Assembly: GCA_026931725.1 (NCBI GenBank)
Contig: JAIXLE010000171.1
Coordinates: 1-32,625, forward strand
DNA: 32,625 nucleotides
From: Bacteroidales bacterium
GTDB lineage: Bacteria; Planctomycetota; Planctomycetia; Gemmatales; Gemmataceae
Direction: 5' to 3'
Shown piece after piece: positions 15,325 through 23,166 of this stretch; positions within the stretch are counted from its first letter, which is position 1, and every line of letters starts with the position of its first letter. Under the pieces are notes generated by a model. The model was given only the letters and a program-made list of their open reading frames with translations, was not told where the DNA came from and ran no database searches. Position numbers and translations under genes: made by a program.

Positions 15325-16668
15325 ATGACCCACTCCCCCGCGGACGATCCGACCTTCTTCCGGCCGATCCTCGCTCGGTTCGCCGATGATGGCCCCCGCC
15401 TGATTCTGGCAGATTTTCTGGAAGAATCGGCCCGTGCCAGCGACCACGCACGCGCGGAACTGATCCGTGTCCAAGTGGCCCTGGCCCGGTTGCCACGCGA
15501 TCATCCCCGCCGTGAGGAACTGTCTGGCGCGGAACGGCATTTATTGGAAGAACATCAGGAAGAATGGACGGCCCCGTTCCGCGCATGGGCCGATGGTTTT
15601 GGCTTTCGCCGAGGGCTGATCGAAAGCGTGATCGTGGACGCTCGGCAATTTCTCGCACAGGGGGCCGAGTTGTTGCGTCGGTTGCCCGTGCGGCGGGTGC
15701 GGTTATCGGGGGTGAACGCGGCCTTGCCCCAGTTGGTGGGGTCGCCATTGTTGGAGGCGATTTCCGAGTTGGATTTGTGCGGCAGTGAACTGGGAGACGG
15801 CGGCATTCGGTATCTGCTCCAATCGCGGTATCTGACCCGGATTCGTGTTCTCGATCTGAGCATCAGCGGCATTTCCGATACCGGCGTGCGGGTGATGGCC
15901 CAGGCCGCCACGATGCCTCGGTTGCGACAGTTGTTTCTGGCGGAGAACGAGCGGATCACCAGCGACGGGCTGGCCGCCCTGGCGGAATCCGCAGGCATGG
16001 CCCGGTTGACCAGGTTGGATGTCTCCGGGAACAGCATCGACGATGCCGGGCTTCGGGCGATGATGCGAAGCCCCCATCGGGCGCGACTGCGGAGTTTCCA
16101 GATCGACGCGAACGCCATCAGCGATGAGGGATTGCAGGCGTTCGCCACATCCGAACTGCTGGCTCATTTGTTACGGCACGATTCCCATTTGTCGCTGACG
16201 CGAAATCAGATCGGCCCGGAAGGGATGATCGCGCTGGCGGCCTCGCCCCTGGCCGAAGCGGTGACACGGCTTTCCATGGGTCAGAACTTTCTGGGAGATG
16301 CCGGGGTGGCTGCGATCGGCTTTGCTCCGCACTTCATTCGGCTACGGAAGCTCGCCGTGGATGGGAACCAGATCACGGATGATGGGGTCATTGCCCTGGC
16401 CCATTCCCCGCTGATGTCTCGGCTACTGTGGTTGAACCTGGAGAAGAACCGGATCACCGGGAAAGGGGTGGACGTGCTTCTGGCCAACGGTTCCTCATGG
16501 AAGTGTGCCCTGGAGATGGCCGGGAACTACGCTTCCGAGCATCTGTTTCCCGAACTGGGTGAGCCGATCCGCCGCAAGGTCCGGCTGACCCGCGCCGCCC
16601 TGGCCCGCATCCTGCGCCGAACCGTGCCACCAGCGTTCCTCGATCAGGCGGATCATCTCCGCGATTGA
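15325..16668 (+). CDS. TIGR02996-domain leucine-rich-repeat protein
   Basis: A 447-residue protein. Residues about 7-85 match the TIGR02996 repeat-companion pattern known mainly from Gemmata-type planctomycetes: DDPTFFRPILARFADDGPRL, the segment ILADFLEESA, AELIRVQVALARL and the LLEEHQEEW end. The rest is a set of leucine-rich repeats of the ribonuclease-inhibitor type, with repeated patterns such as LDLSISGISDTGVRVMA, LDVSGNSIDDAGLRAMM and LNLEKNRITGKGVDVLL. No signal peptide or membrane segment is present, so it is probably cytoplasmic and acts in protein binding. The ATG at 15325 starts just before the domain; the frame extends to 15226 without a ribosome binding site. Repeat copy B starts at the base after its stop codon. 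The binding partner is unknown. Confidence 0.88.
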   Translation: MTHSPADDPTFFRPILARFADDGPRLILADFLEESARASDHARAELIRVQVALARLPRDHPRREELSGAERHLLEEHQEEWTAPFRAWADGFGFRRGLIESVIVDARQFLAQGAELLRRLPVRRVRLSGVNAALPQLVGSPLLEAISELDLCGSELGDGGIRYLLQSRYLTRIRVLDLSISGISDTGVRVMAQAATMPRLRQLFLAENERITSDGLAALAESAGMARLTRLDVSGNSIDDAGLRAMMRSPHRARLRSFQIDANAISDEGLQAFATSELLAHLLRHDSHLSLTRNQIGPEGMIALAASPLAEAVTRLSMGQNFLGDAGVAAIGFAPHFIRLRKLAVDGNQITDDGVIALAHSPLMSRLLWLNLEKNRITGKGVDVLLANGSSWKCALEMAGNYASEHLFPELGEPIRRKVRLTRAALARILRRTVPPAFLDQADHLRD

Positions 16669-16774
16669 GAGGAACACAACCGGGGACTGTCGTCCCCGGT
16701 TCGGTGCGCCCTACTGAACCGGGGACGACAGTCCCCGGTTGTCCGACAAGCGTAGGTCTTGAAACACCCACATC
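16669..16774. repeat. dispersed palindromic repeat, copy B (double hairpin)
   Basis: The first 33 bp are identical to copy A at 3951. Copy B then carries a second hairpin unit in opposite orientation, giving a perfect 26-bp inverted repeat (16676-16701 and 16717-16742) around a 15-nt centre. The right flank (GTCCGACAAGCG to CCACATC) is a diverged match to copy A. It starts at the first base after the LRR gene's TGA. It can form either two small hairpins or one long one. It may act as a terminator, but its recurrence with flanks points to a repeat family. Confidence 0.8.
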
Positions 16775-16842
16775 TGCTGTTATCAAGGCCAACCCGGCAT
16801 AATTTCTCAACCGATGCGGGTGGTTGGGCCGATTGCATCGGT

Positions 16843-17892
16843 ATGATCGCACTCACACGACTTTTCCGGTGGCCGGTTTTGCCGTTGCGGTTGCCGTCCT
16901 TCATCCAAGGGCGACGGCGGCAGGCGATTCGGTCGATCCAAGCTATGATGATCGCCACGGGGGTCATCGCCCTGGCGGGCACCGTCTGGATCGAGCAGAC
17001 CCGCACGGTTGCGCTTGATCGTGAGTTCGCCGCCCGGCTTCTCCTACTGCAACGGGAACGGGCCGCGCACCCGGAACGGCCATTGTTTCTGGTGGTCGGC
17101 AGTTCTCGCATGGTAATGGGGTTCGCCCCCGAGCAACTGCCGCCGATACAAACGCCGGATGGCCGCACCGCGACGGTTTTCAACTTCTCGCACCTCGGTT
17201 CCGGGCCGGTGATGAACCATCTGACCCTGGCCCGGCTGCAACACGCGGGCATTCGGGCGGACTGGGTCATTCTCGAACTGATGGCGGGCTTTTTGCCGAA
17301 GGAGAACGCCGCACTGGTCACAAGCATTTGCACGGCGCGAGATGTGGCCATCTCGGATCGGTACTACCGAACAGGCTCTTTGTGGTGGGAATATCTGAAA
17401 CATCGGACGATCGGGCTACCGAACCTCGCACGCCGGGCGTTGGTGTTCGACGATCCGACTTGGGGATATGGTCCGCTGGGCAGTGCGGGTTTCGTGCGGG
17501 AGTCGGTCGATCCGGCTTTGAAAGCACGGCTCATGGCCGCTCAGGAGCGGAATTTCGGCTTCCGTCTCAAGGATTTGACGATTTCGGAAGGGAACGAACG
17601 GGCCATCCGTGATTCCGTCCAAATGCTCCGCGATCAGGGAACGACCGTGCATTTCCTGCTCAGCCCGGAACAGGAAGAGTTCACCCGGATGTACGGCCCC
17701 GGCAAACAGGCTTGGTTCGAGTCATACGCACACGCCCTGGCCGCGGATCTCGCCGTGCCGCTGACCGATGCACGGGAATGGTTGGAACCAGAGGACTTCG
17801 AGGATGGCCACCATCCGTTGCAGCGGGGCCGGGCACGATTCACCCAGCGGTTGCAGCAGGATGTGATTGCGCCGATGCTTGCGAGTCCGTGA
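16843..17892 (+). CDS. membrane-anchored SGNH-hydrolase-like protein
   Basis: A 349-residue protein with one N-terminal membrane segment (residues about 30-48, AMMIATGVIALAGTVWI) and a large domain after it. The domain begins with LFLVVGSSRMVMG, which resembles SGNH/GDSL block I with its nucleophile Ser. It ends with EDGHHPLQRGRARF, which resembles block V with Asp and His. This suggests an ester-cleaving or acyl-transfer fold such as the DUF1574 or AlgX/J-like proteins that act on polysaccharides outside the membrane, but the assignment rests on two short motifs. The ATG at 16843 follows a CATAAT at 16798-16803; there is no clear ribosome binding site. It converges tail to tail with the pxpA-like gene, 12 bp apart. 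Confidence 0.68.
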   Translation: MIALTRLFRWPVLPLRLPSFIQGRRRQAIRSIQAMMIATGVIALAGTVWIEQTRTVALDREFAARLLLLQRERAAHPERPLFLVVGSSRMVMGFAPEQLPPIQTPDGRTATVFNFSHLGSGPVMNHLTLARLQHAGIRADWVILELMAGFLPKENAALVTSICTARDVAISDRYYRTGSLWWEYLKHRTIGLPNLARRALVFDDPTWGYGPLGSAGFVRESVDPALKARLMAAQERNFGFRLKDLTISEGNERAIRDSVQMLRDQGTTVHFLLSPEQEEFTRMYGPGKQAWFESYAHALAADLAVPLTDAREWLEPEDFEDGHHPLQRGRARFTQRLQQDVIAPMLASP

Positions 17893-17904
17893 GAATGCAG
17901 AGCC

Positions 17905-18618
17905 TCATCGTGACCGTTGCACGGCTTCCAGACGGAACCCACGGGTGAGCAGTTCTGCCCGGATGGCCTGGGTGAAGGCGACCGCTTCCGGGTTGTCGCC
18001 ATGCACGCAGATCGAACGCACTCCCCGTTCTTGAATCAGCCATTCGATCTGCTGCACGGCTTCTCGCGGATCGTGAAGGAACGCCCCGGTTTCTGACCGA
18101 GGTACGAGGGAACCATCGTCCCGATACCGGCGATCCGCGAATCCCTCCGCGATGAAGGGGACATGGGCCGCCTGGGCCGCCGCCGCGAGTGACGAACCGG
18201 GAAGCGCCATCACCGCCAGCCCATGCAGCAGCGCCGCCGCGACGATGGGACCGGCCAAGTCCGGCTCACGGCACGCCTGATTGTAGAGTGCCCCGTGCGG
18301 TTTGAGGTATTGCACCGTCACCCCGACCGCCCGTGCCAGGCCGAGTATCGCCCCGATCTGGTAGAAGCACAGGGTGCCGATCTCCCGTGGCGTGAGGGTC
18401 AGTTCCCGTCGGCCGAACTGCTCGCGATCCGCGTAGCCGGGGTGAGCGCCGACCGCGACATGGTGTTCCCGAGCGAGTTCGAGCGCGGCGCGGGTCGTGG
18501 CGGCATCGCCAGCGTGGAACCCACAACAGATGTTCGCGGACGTGACCAGGGACATCATCGCCGCATCGTCGCCCACGGCTTCGCCCAGGTCCGCGTTCAA
18601 GTCAATGGTGTGGGTCAT
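17905..18618 (-). CDS. pxpA: LamB/YcsF family protein, 5-oxoprolinase subunit A (PxpA)
   Basis: A 237-residue member of the LamB/YcsF family. With PxpB and PxpC it forms the bacterial ATP-dependent 5-oxoprolinase, which clears the damage product 5-oxoproline to glutamate. The conserved start IDLNADLGEAVGDDAAMM is visible, then VTSANICCGFHAGD, VAVGAHPGYADREQFGRREL, the segment YLKPHGALYNQ, EGFADRRY and ICVHGDNPEAV. It is slightly shorter than usual (about 245-255). The ATG at 18618 overlaps the TGA of the mannose-6-phosphate isomerase gene in an ATGA arrangement, so it is translated by coupling. The partner genes pxpB and pxpC are not adjacent, which is unusual; they may lie elsewhere. Confidence 0.9.
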   Translation of the reverse strand: MTHTIDLNADLGEAVGDDAAMMSLVTSANICCGFHAGDAATTRAALELAREHHVAVGAHPGYADREQFGRRELTLTPREIGTLCFYQIGAILGLARAVGVTVQYLKPHGALYNQACREPDLAGPIVAAALLHGLAVMALPGSSLAAAAQAAHVPFIAEGFADRRYRDDGSLVPRSETGAFLHDPREAVQQIEWLIQERGVRSICVHGDNPEAVAFTQAIRAELLTRGFRLEAVQRSR

Positions 18619-19604
18619 TCTGAGAGTCCACATTCCAGCAAGACGGCTTTTCCCGTGGGGACGAACGTCACTGCCCCCAGTTCCGCCGGAAGCAGCACCA
18701 CATCTCCGCAAGCGATCGGCAACGGCTCGGCTCCCCAACCGCTGAGGGTGCCCTGCCCTTCCAGGCCGACGATCACCCGGCAGCGGCCCGGTTCCCCAAC
18801 CATCAACGGCGTTGCGGTCGTAAGGCGATGCAGTTGGAAGTATTCGCAGCGGACCAGTTCTTCCCGGCGGAATGGGTCATTCTGCACGATCGTCGGCACC
18901 ACGGGATCGCATGGCCCTTGGGTGAAGTCCGAACAGGCTAACCCATCGTCGATGTGGAGTTCGCGCGGTTGGCCGGTCTTGGCATCGACGCGGTCCCAGT
19001 CGTAGAGCCGATAGGTGATGTCGCTGGTTTGTTGAATCTCGAAGAGGAGTACGTTGGCCCCGATGGCGTGAACGGTGCCCGCAGGCAGGAAGACGCAGTC
19101 GCCCCGTTGTGGGGAGAAGGCGTGGAGGGTGTCCGGCGTGGTACGGGTGGCGAGTGCCGCCCGGAATGTCTCTTCGCGGACGCCGTCGCGGAACCCGGCA
19201 TAAATCCGGCTCGTTTCCGGGTCCGCGTCGAGGATCACCCAGGCTTCGGTTTTCCCCGCTCCGGTGGGTCGTTTCTGGCGGGCCTGTGCGTCATTGGGGT
19301 GAACCTGGACGGAAAGTTCCTGGGCCGCGTCGATGAACTTCAGCAGGACCGGGAAGCGGCCATTGGGTAGCCGAGCCGGGCCGACGAGGCGTGGACCGAA
19401 TGTGGTCAGCAGTTCACGCAGCGTCTGCCCGGCGAGGAGGCCATTCGTGACCCGGCTGGGGTGGCCGTCGACATCGGAGAGAACCCAGGCTTCGCCAATC
19501 GGGTCGGTGACATCCGGGCGATGGAACAACCCCGGCAACCGCCGCCCGGCCCAGAGGTTCGTCTGAAAAATGGGCTCAAATCGTAGGGGGTAGAGGTTTG
19601 TCAT
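18615..19604 (-). CDS. manA: mannose-6-phosphate isomerase, class I (ManA)
   Basis: A 329-residue zinc enzyme interconverting mannose-6-phosphate and fructose-6-phosphate, feeding mannose into glycolysis or GDP-mannose synthesis for glycans. The cupin zinc ligands are readable: H102 in LSVQVHPND, E120 in GKTEAW and H179 in AGTVHAIG. N-terminal LRFEPIFQTNLWAGRRL and PIGEAWVLSD are typical of the shorter Bacillus-type ManA. The ATG at 19604 was chosen because family similarity begins there and AGGA lies about 6 nt upstream; the open frame runs to 19751 with no family features. The stop overlaps the start of the pxpA-like gene (ATGA). Confidence 0.92.
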   Translation of the reverse strand: MTNLYPLRFEPIFQTNLWAGRRLPGLFHRPDVTDPIGEAWVLSDVDGHPSRVTNGLLAGQTLRELLTTFGPRLVGPARLPNGRFPVLLKFIDAAQELSVQVHPNDAQARQKRPTGAGKTEAWVILDADPETSRIYAGFRDGVREETFRAALATRTTPDTLHAFSPQRGDCVFLPAGTVHAIGANVLLFEIQQTSDITYRLYDWDRVDAKTGQPRELHIDDGLACSDFTQGPCDPVVPTIVQNDPFRREELVRCEYFQLHRLTTATPLMVGEPGRCRVIVGLEGQGTLSGWGAEPLPIACGDVVLLPAELGAVTFVPTGKAVLLECGLSE

Positions 19605-19774
19605 CACTGTCCTGGTTCGACACACCGTGCCTCCGCACGATGGAGTGCAGATCACCCGGTCTGATACAGTTTCTGCAAATTTGACTGGGTTCAGCGCAAG
19701 TCGGCAATCTGGGGGAGTTTTCTTTACGAAAAAGGTGACGAAGTTTGACAAACACTGGCAAGGGGGACACCATC

Positions 19775-20188
19775 ATGTTCACAAACACGGCTCGACTGCT
19801 GCTGGCAGCCCTGGCGATGAGTACCACCGCGAGCGTAAGTTTCGCGGGACATCCGGGGAGTTACTACCCCGTACCGACCCCGCCGCGTTTCCATCCGAAC
19901 CAGGGTTTCCCTGGCCAACCGGCAAGTTTTCCCGGTCAGCCGATCGGTTTCCCTGGTCAACCAACGGTTTTCCCTGGGCAGCCGATTCCGCAGACTTCGT
20001 TCTATCCGCCCAGCCGTCCGGTGACTCCCTCCGCACACCATCATCATCATTTTGAAGTGCGTTACCGGACCTGCGATCACGAACCCTGGCGCTGTGCGGG
20101 TCACTTCGATTGCCGTCATGATGCCGACCGCGTGGCACACCGTCTCCAGCATCGCGGATATGAAGTGATCGTGGTCTGCTCGCACTAA
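19775..20188 (+). CDS. small secreted protein with FPGQP repeats and His/Cys-rich C-terminus
   Basis: A 137-residue protein. Residues 1-24 form a signal peptide with cleavage near SFA. Residues 45-72 are four heptad repeats FPGQPxx encoded by 21-bp units. A run of five His follows, then a compact domain of about 45 residues with three Cys in its first half (RTCDHEPWRCAGHFDC) and one near the end, closing with RVAHRLQHRGYEVIVVCSH. The end has the alpha-beta pattern of small SPOR-like domains, but this is only a resemblance. The four Cys suggest disulfides outside the cell or, with the His run, metal binding. The ATG at 19775 has AGGGGG about 9 nt upstream. A strong terminator follows. Function unknown. 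Confidence 0.82.
   Translation: MFTNTARLLLAALAMSTTASVSFAGHPGSYYPVPTPPRFHPNQGFPGQPASFPGQPIGFPGQPTVFPGQPIPQTSFYPPSRPVTPSAHHHHHFEVRYRTCDHEPWRCAGHFDCRHDADRVAHRLQHRGYEVIVVCSH
19907..19990 (+). repeat. four 21-bp in-frame repeats (FPGQPxx)
   Basis: Four consecutive 21-bp units each encode FPGQP plus two variable residues. Third positions vary between units, so the array is not a very recent expansion. Confidence 0.85.
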
Positions 20189-20196
20189 ATTCCACT

Positions 20197-20238
20197 CCAC
20201 GGAACCGGGGACGACCGTTCCCAGTTCCGTGGTTTTTT
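20197..20238 (+). terminator. rho-independent terminator
   Basis: A 16-nt stem (20197-20212 and 20217-20232, with two mismatches that are G-U pairs in RNA) around a 4-nt loop is followed directly by six T. It starts 8 nt after the stop of the FPGQP gene. Its stem shares the core GGAACCGGGGAC with the dispersed repeat, so it may be a degenerate relative. Confidence 0.85.
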
Positions 20239-20259
20239 CGACATGCAGCTGTTCGGTTC

Positions 20260-21003
20260 TTAACGGCCTTCGGGAGTGTCGATCGTGCGGAGGCTGGTCG
20301 GGCGATAAATCCACTTCACCGCGCCGAGTCCGCCGTTGTCGCTTTCTCGGATGTCGTCCACGCCCGCACGGGCATTGTCCGTGGGCCGCACGAAGTCGAT
20401 TTGTAACGCCTTGCGGCTAATGCGTTCCTGGTTCACATCGGTTCGCGCCCGTGCCAAGCCGTTCGACAAACCCGAAACGTAGACGCTGAAACGGTTCAAG
20501 TTCGGGGATTTCTCGTTCACATCCGGCCAGATCGCCACACCGTACACGGCTCGGGGGTACGAATCCGGTTTTGTAACCGGAATCTTGTTCTTGCTGATCG
20601 AGATCGAACTTTGCAGGTTGAGCGCCCCGGTCGGGTCTTCGATCTGACGAATCTGATCGAGAATGGTCGGTCGGGGTTCGTCCAGATACCGCATCGGCAC
20701 GCCGGTCGGATCTTTGGTGACCAGCTCGAACTCTGGGTAAAATGTCTGTGGAGTATCGGTCGTGTTGTACACCCGGTAAATCATGTACCAGATCCGCTGT
20801 TTCCCTTTCAGGGGCGTATCCACGGTCACGATGCGGACAGGCGTATAGTCGAAGTTCAACGTCCAGACACCGGGGCGGTCGAGGGGAAGTTCGGTCGCGG
20901 GGACTTCTCGATATTGTGAAGGCACCGTTTGCGCGGTGGCGAACGGTGCGGATGCCGTCAACACGAAAACGCCAGCCAGAATTGCACGGGTTCGCGGAAG
21001 CAT
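20260..21003 (-). CDS. secreted protein of unknown function
   Basis: A 247-residue exported protein. Residues 1-24 are a signal peptide (the segment AILAGVFVLTASAPFATA). The mature part begins around PLDRPGVWTLNFDYTPVRIV, then strands alternate with short loops (RIWYMIYRVYNTTDTPQTFYP), suggesting a beta-sandwich domain. I recall similar exported proteins in planctomycetes, but no named family fits. The ATG at 21003 has GGTGGAG just upstream and starts the signal peptide; the frame continues to 21231 with no leader. It lies 106 bp after the ParB-like gene on the same strand, possibly in one transcript. Confidence 0.8.
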   Translation of the reverse strand: MLPRTRAILAGVFVLTASAPFATAQTVPSQYREVPATELPLDRPGVWTLNFDYTPVRIVTVDTPLKGKQRIWYMIYRVYNTTDTPQTFYPEFELVTKDPTGVPMRYLDEPRPTILDQIRQIEDPTGALNLQSSISISKNKIPVTKPDSYPRAVYGVAIWPDVNEKSPNLNRFSVYVSGLSNGLARARTDVNQERISRKALQIDFVRPTDNARAGVDDIRESDNGGLGAVKWIYRPTSLRTIDTPEGR

Positions 21004-21109
21004 CGCTCCACCTCGGTTCAGAACACGCCCACTCAGACACAGACGCATTCTCGACCATAACCGCCGCTGACGCGATTCGCAACCCCGGCCCGAAAGCGAG
21101 AAGCCATTC

Positions 21110-21781
21110 TCAATCCACTTCCTCGGTGCAATGTGCGAGGCCGTCAGAATTGGACGACGCTTGTGAGACTTTCCCACGGCGTTGGGTCCGTTTGGGCTTG
21201 TGTGCGGTGTCCGTTCCGCCGACGCGGACATGCGTAACTAGGTGGAATTCTCGCACCAGAGCATCCAGGGCGTTTTCGAGCTGGGCGAATGTTTCCGCAT
21301 TCGTGAGCATGACGATTTCGACCTGTGTACTGGTATCTTCGACAGGGGGCGTGGCGACAGGCTCGAACCGCAGATCCGTCAGCATCCGGGAGTCGAAGCC
21401 GGTGAGTTCCATTTCCGGGAGGTCTTGCAGTTCGGTGAGCAGGTCCGCGAGCTTGCCGGTGTCGTATCGGCCTTGGGCTTCCTGATTGTTGAGCAGTACG
21501 TTCAACGCTTTTTCGCGGGTTTCGGTGAGCCGGACCACGGACACGGGGACTTCGGTGTACCCCAGTTCTTGCAGAATCCGTAGCCGGGCATGGCCGCCGA
21601 CCACTCGGCCCGTCGTGGCATTCCAGATCAACGGTTCGACCAAGCCGAACTCGACCAGGCTTTGCCGGAGCTTACGGTACGCGGGATCGGTGAATTTCAG
21701 GGCTTTGCGGGGGTTGTACGGCGCGGGCACCAGTTCGGTGATCGGGAGAATCCGCAATTCCAAGGGCGCGTGCTGAGACAT
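21110..21781 (-). CDS. ParB-like N-terminal domain protein
   Basis: A 223-residue protein. Residues about 8-100 match the ParB/Srx nuclease-like fold: LRILPITELVPAPYNPRKAL, the segment LRQSLVEFGLVEPLIWN, then GRVVGGHARLRILQELG in place of the classical GERRLRA loop. Chromosome-partitioning ParB uses this fold to bind CTP; phage and plasmid relatives of the GGHAR type often accompany DNA methylases or act as DNA modification adaptors. There is no helix-turn-helix of ParB type after it, and no parA nearby, so chromosome segregation is unlikely. The C-terminus is basic (HKPKRTQRRGK). The ATG at 21781 begins the domain; the frame extends upstream to 22093 across the divergent antiporter gene, which is not credible. 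Confidence 0.83.
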   Translation of the reverse strand: MSQHAPLELRILPITELVPAPYNPRKALKFTDPAYRKLRQSLVEFGLVEPLIWNATTGRVVGGHARLRILQELGYTEVPVSVVRLTETREKALNVLLNNQEAQGRYDTGKLADLLTELQDLPEMELTGFDSRMLTDLRFEPVATPPVEDTSTQVEIVMLTNAETFAQLENALDALVREFHLVTHVRVGGTDTAHKPKRTQRRGKVSQASSNSDGLAHCTEEVD

Positions 21782-21895
21782 GATCGGTTCCGTAGCGAAA
21801 TGAGAATGTTTTGTACACTCTTTCCATTCCGTATCCTGATCTGTCAAACTACTCAGAGATGACCCCGCCTGCCCGGCTGACGAAAAGGACTCCGC

Positions 21896-23158
21896 ATGCA
21901 TCCGCCTGATGTGCCCCTCTGGGCCGCGATCCCGTTTGCTTTCCTCTTGTTGAACATCGCACTGCTTCCGTTGATCGCGGGGCACTGGTGGGAACGCAAT
22001 CTGCACAAGGCCATCGTCGTCTTCCTGATCGGCTTGCCGACCGCTGGGTATCTGATCTGGTTCGGAGAAGATGCCCAGTGGGCGTTGCTGCATGAAATGG
22101 AGGATTACGGTTCGTTTATTGTGTTATTGACGGCTTTGTATGTGATTTCCGGCGGTATCGCTCTGCGGGGGGACTTGCCCGCTTATCCGATCACGAATGT
22201 CGGCTTCCTCGGAGTCGGGGCGGTGCTGGCGAACCTGATCGGCACGACCGGCGCCAGTATGCTCCTGGTCCGGCCACTGCTGCGGACCAACTCGGAGCGG
22301 AAACGAACCCGGCACATCCCCATCTTCTTCGTATTCATCGTCTGCAATACCGGCGGTCTGCTGACTCCATTGGGCGATCCCCCGTTGTTTTTGGGGTTCC
22401 TACAAGGGGTCGAGTTCACCTGGACGATGCGACTGCTGCCACACTGGATGATGGTCAACGCGTTGCTGCTGCTGATCTTTTTGATCTGGGATTCCTGGGC
22501 CTACAACCGAGAACAGCCCAGCGACATCTTTTTTGATCGTTCGCGGGTGGTTCCGCTCTCGATGGCGGGTTGGAAACTCAACGGCGTGCTGCTGATCGGA
22601 GTGATCGCCGCGGTGATTGCACAAAAGTATGTGCCGCGACCGTGTGGGGAACTGGCGATGGTGGCGTTGCTGCTGCTGTCGTTGAAGTTCACCGCCACAG
22701 AGGTACGGACGGCGAACCGATTCACCTGGGGGCCGATTCTGGAAGTGGCGATTCTCTTTTTGGGTATCTTCGCCACGATGGTGCCAGCCCTGGCCTATCT
22801 GAAGTTGCACGGCCAAGAGTTCGGCATCACGGAATCGTGGCAATACTTCTGGATCACGGGCGGGTTGTCTTCCGCACTGGACAACGCCCCTACCTACTTG
22901 ACACTCGGCACCCTGGCGAGTCAGGGAGAGACGGTGGGTTGGTTGAGTCTGTATCGCCCGGAGTTACTGGCAGCCATCAGTTGCGGGGCCGTGTTCATGG
23001 GAGCCAATACTTACATCGGCAATGGTCCGAACTTCATGGTCAAGGCCATCGCGGATGAATCGGGCTTTCCGATGCCGTCGTTCTTCGGTTACATGCTCTA
23101 CAGTGGATTGATTCTGTTGCCCGTGTTCGGAATCATAACGCTATTCTTCTTCCGATAA
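21896..23158 (+). CDS. sodium:proton antiporter-like membrane protein (CitMHS/NhaD type)
   Basis: A 420-residue membrane protein with about 10-12 hydrophobic segments. The pattern matches the ion-transporter-superfamily proteins annotated as Na+/H+ antiporters (CitMHS_2 / NhaD-like): GTTGASMLLVRPLLR, the segment CNTGGLLTPLGDPPLFLGFL, SSALDNAPTYLTL and GANTYIGNGPNFMVKAIA. Two short polar re-entrant motifs in the two halves (GGLLTPLGDPP and GANTYIGNGPN) are the expected ion-binding sites. It would exchange Na+ for H+ or carry a small organic anion; the substrate is not determined by sequence. ATG with AAAGGA about 7 nt upstream. It ends 8 bp before the convergent lipoprotein gene. Confidence 0.87.
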   Translation: MHPPDVPLWAAIPFAFLLLNIALLPLIAGHWWERNLHKAIVVFLIGLPTAGYLIWFGEDAQWALLHEMEDYGSFIVLLTALYVISGGIALRGDLPAYPITNVGFLGVGAVLANLIGTTGASMLLVRPLLRTNSERKRTRHIPIFFVFIVCNTGGLLTPLGDPPLFLGFLQGVEFTWTMRLLPHWMMVNALLLLIFLIWDSWAYNREQPSDIFFDRSRVVPLSMAGWKLNGVLLIGVIAAVIAQKYVPRPCGELAMVALLLLSLKFTATEVRTANRFTWGPILEVAILFLGIFATMVPALAYLKLHGQEFGITESWQYFWITGGLSSALDNAPTYLTLGTLASQGETVGWLSLYRPELLAAISCGAVFMGANTYIGNGPNFMVKAIADESGFPMPSFFGYMLYSGLILLPVFGIITLFFFR

Positions 23159-23166
23159 TCGGCCGG

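Noticed and set aside
13913..15328. A 471-residue open frame on the plus strand opposite the SNF2 helicase
   Set aside because: The minus strand carries every SNF2 motif; the plus frame is antisense composition only.
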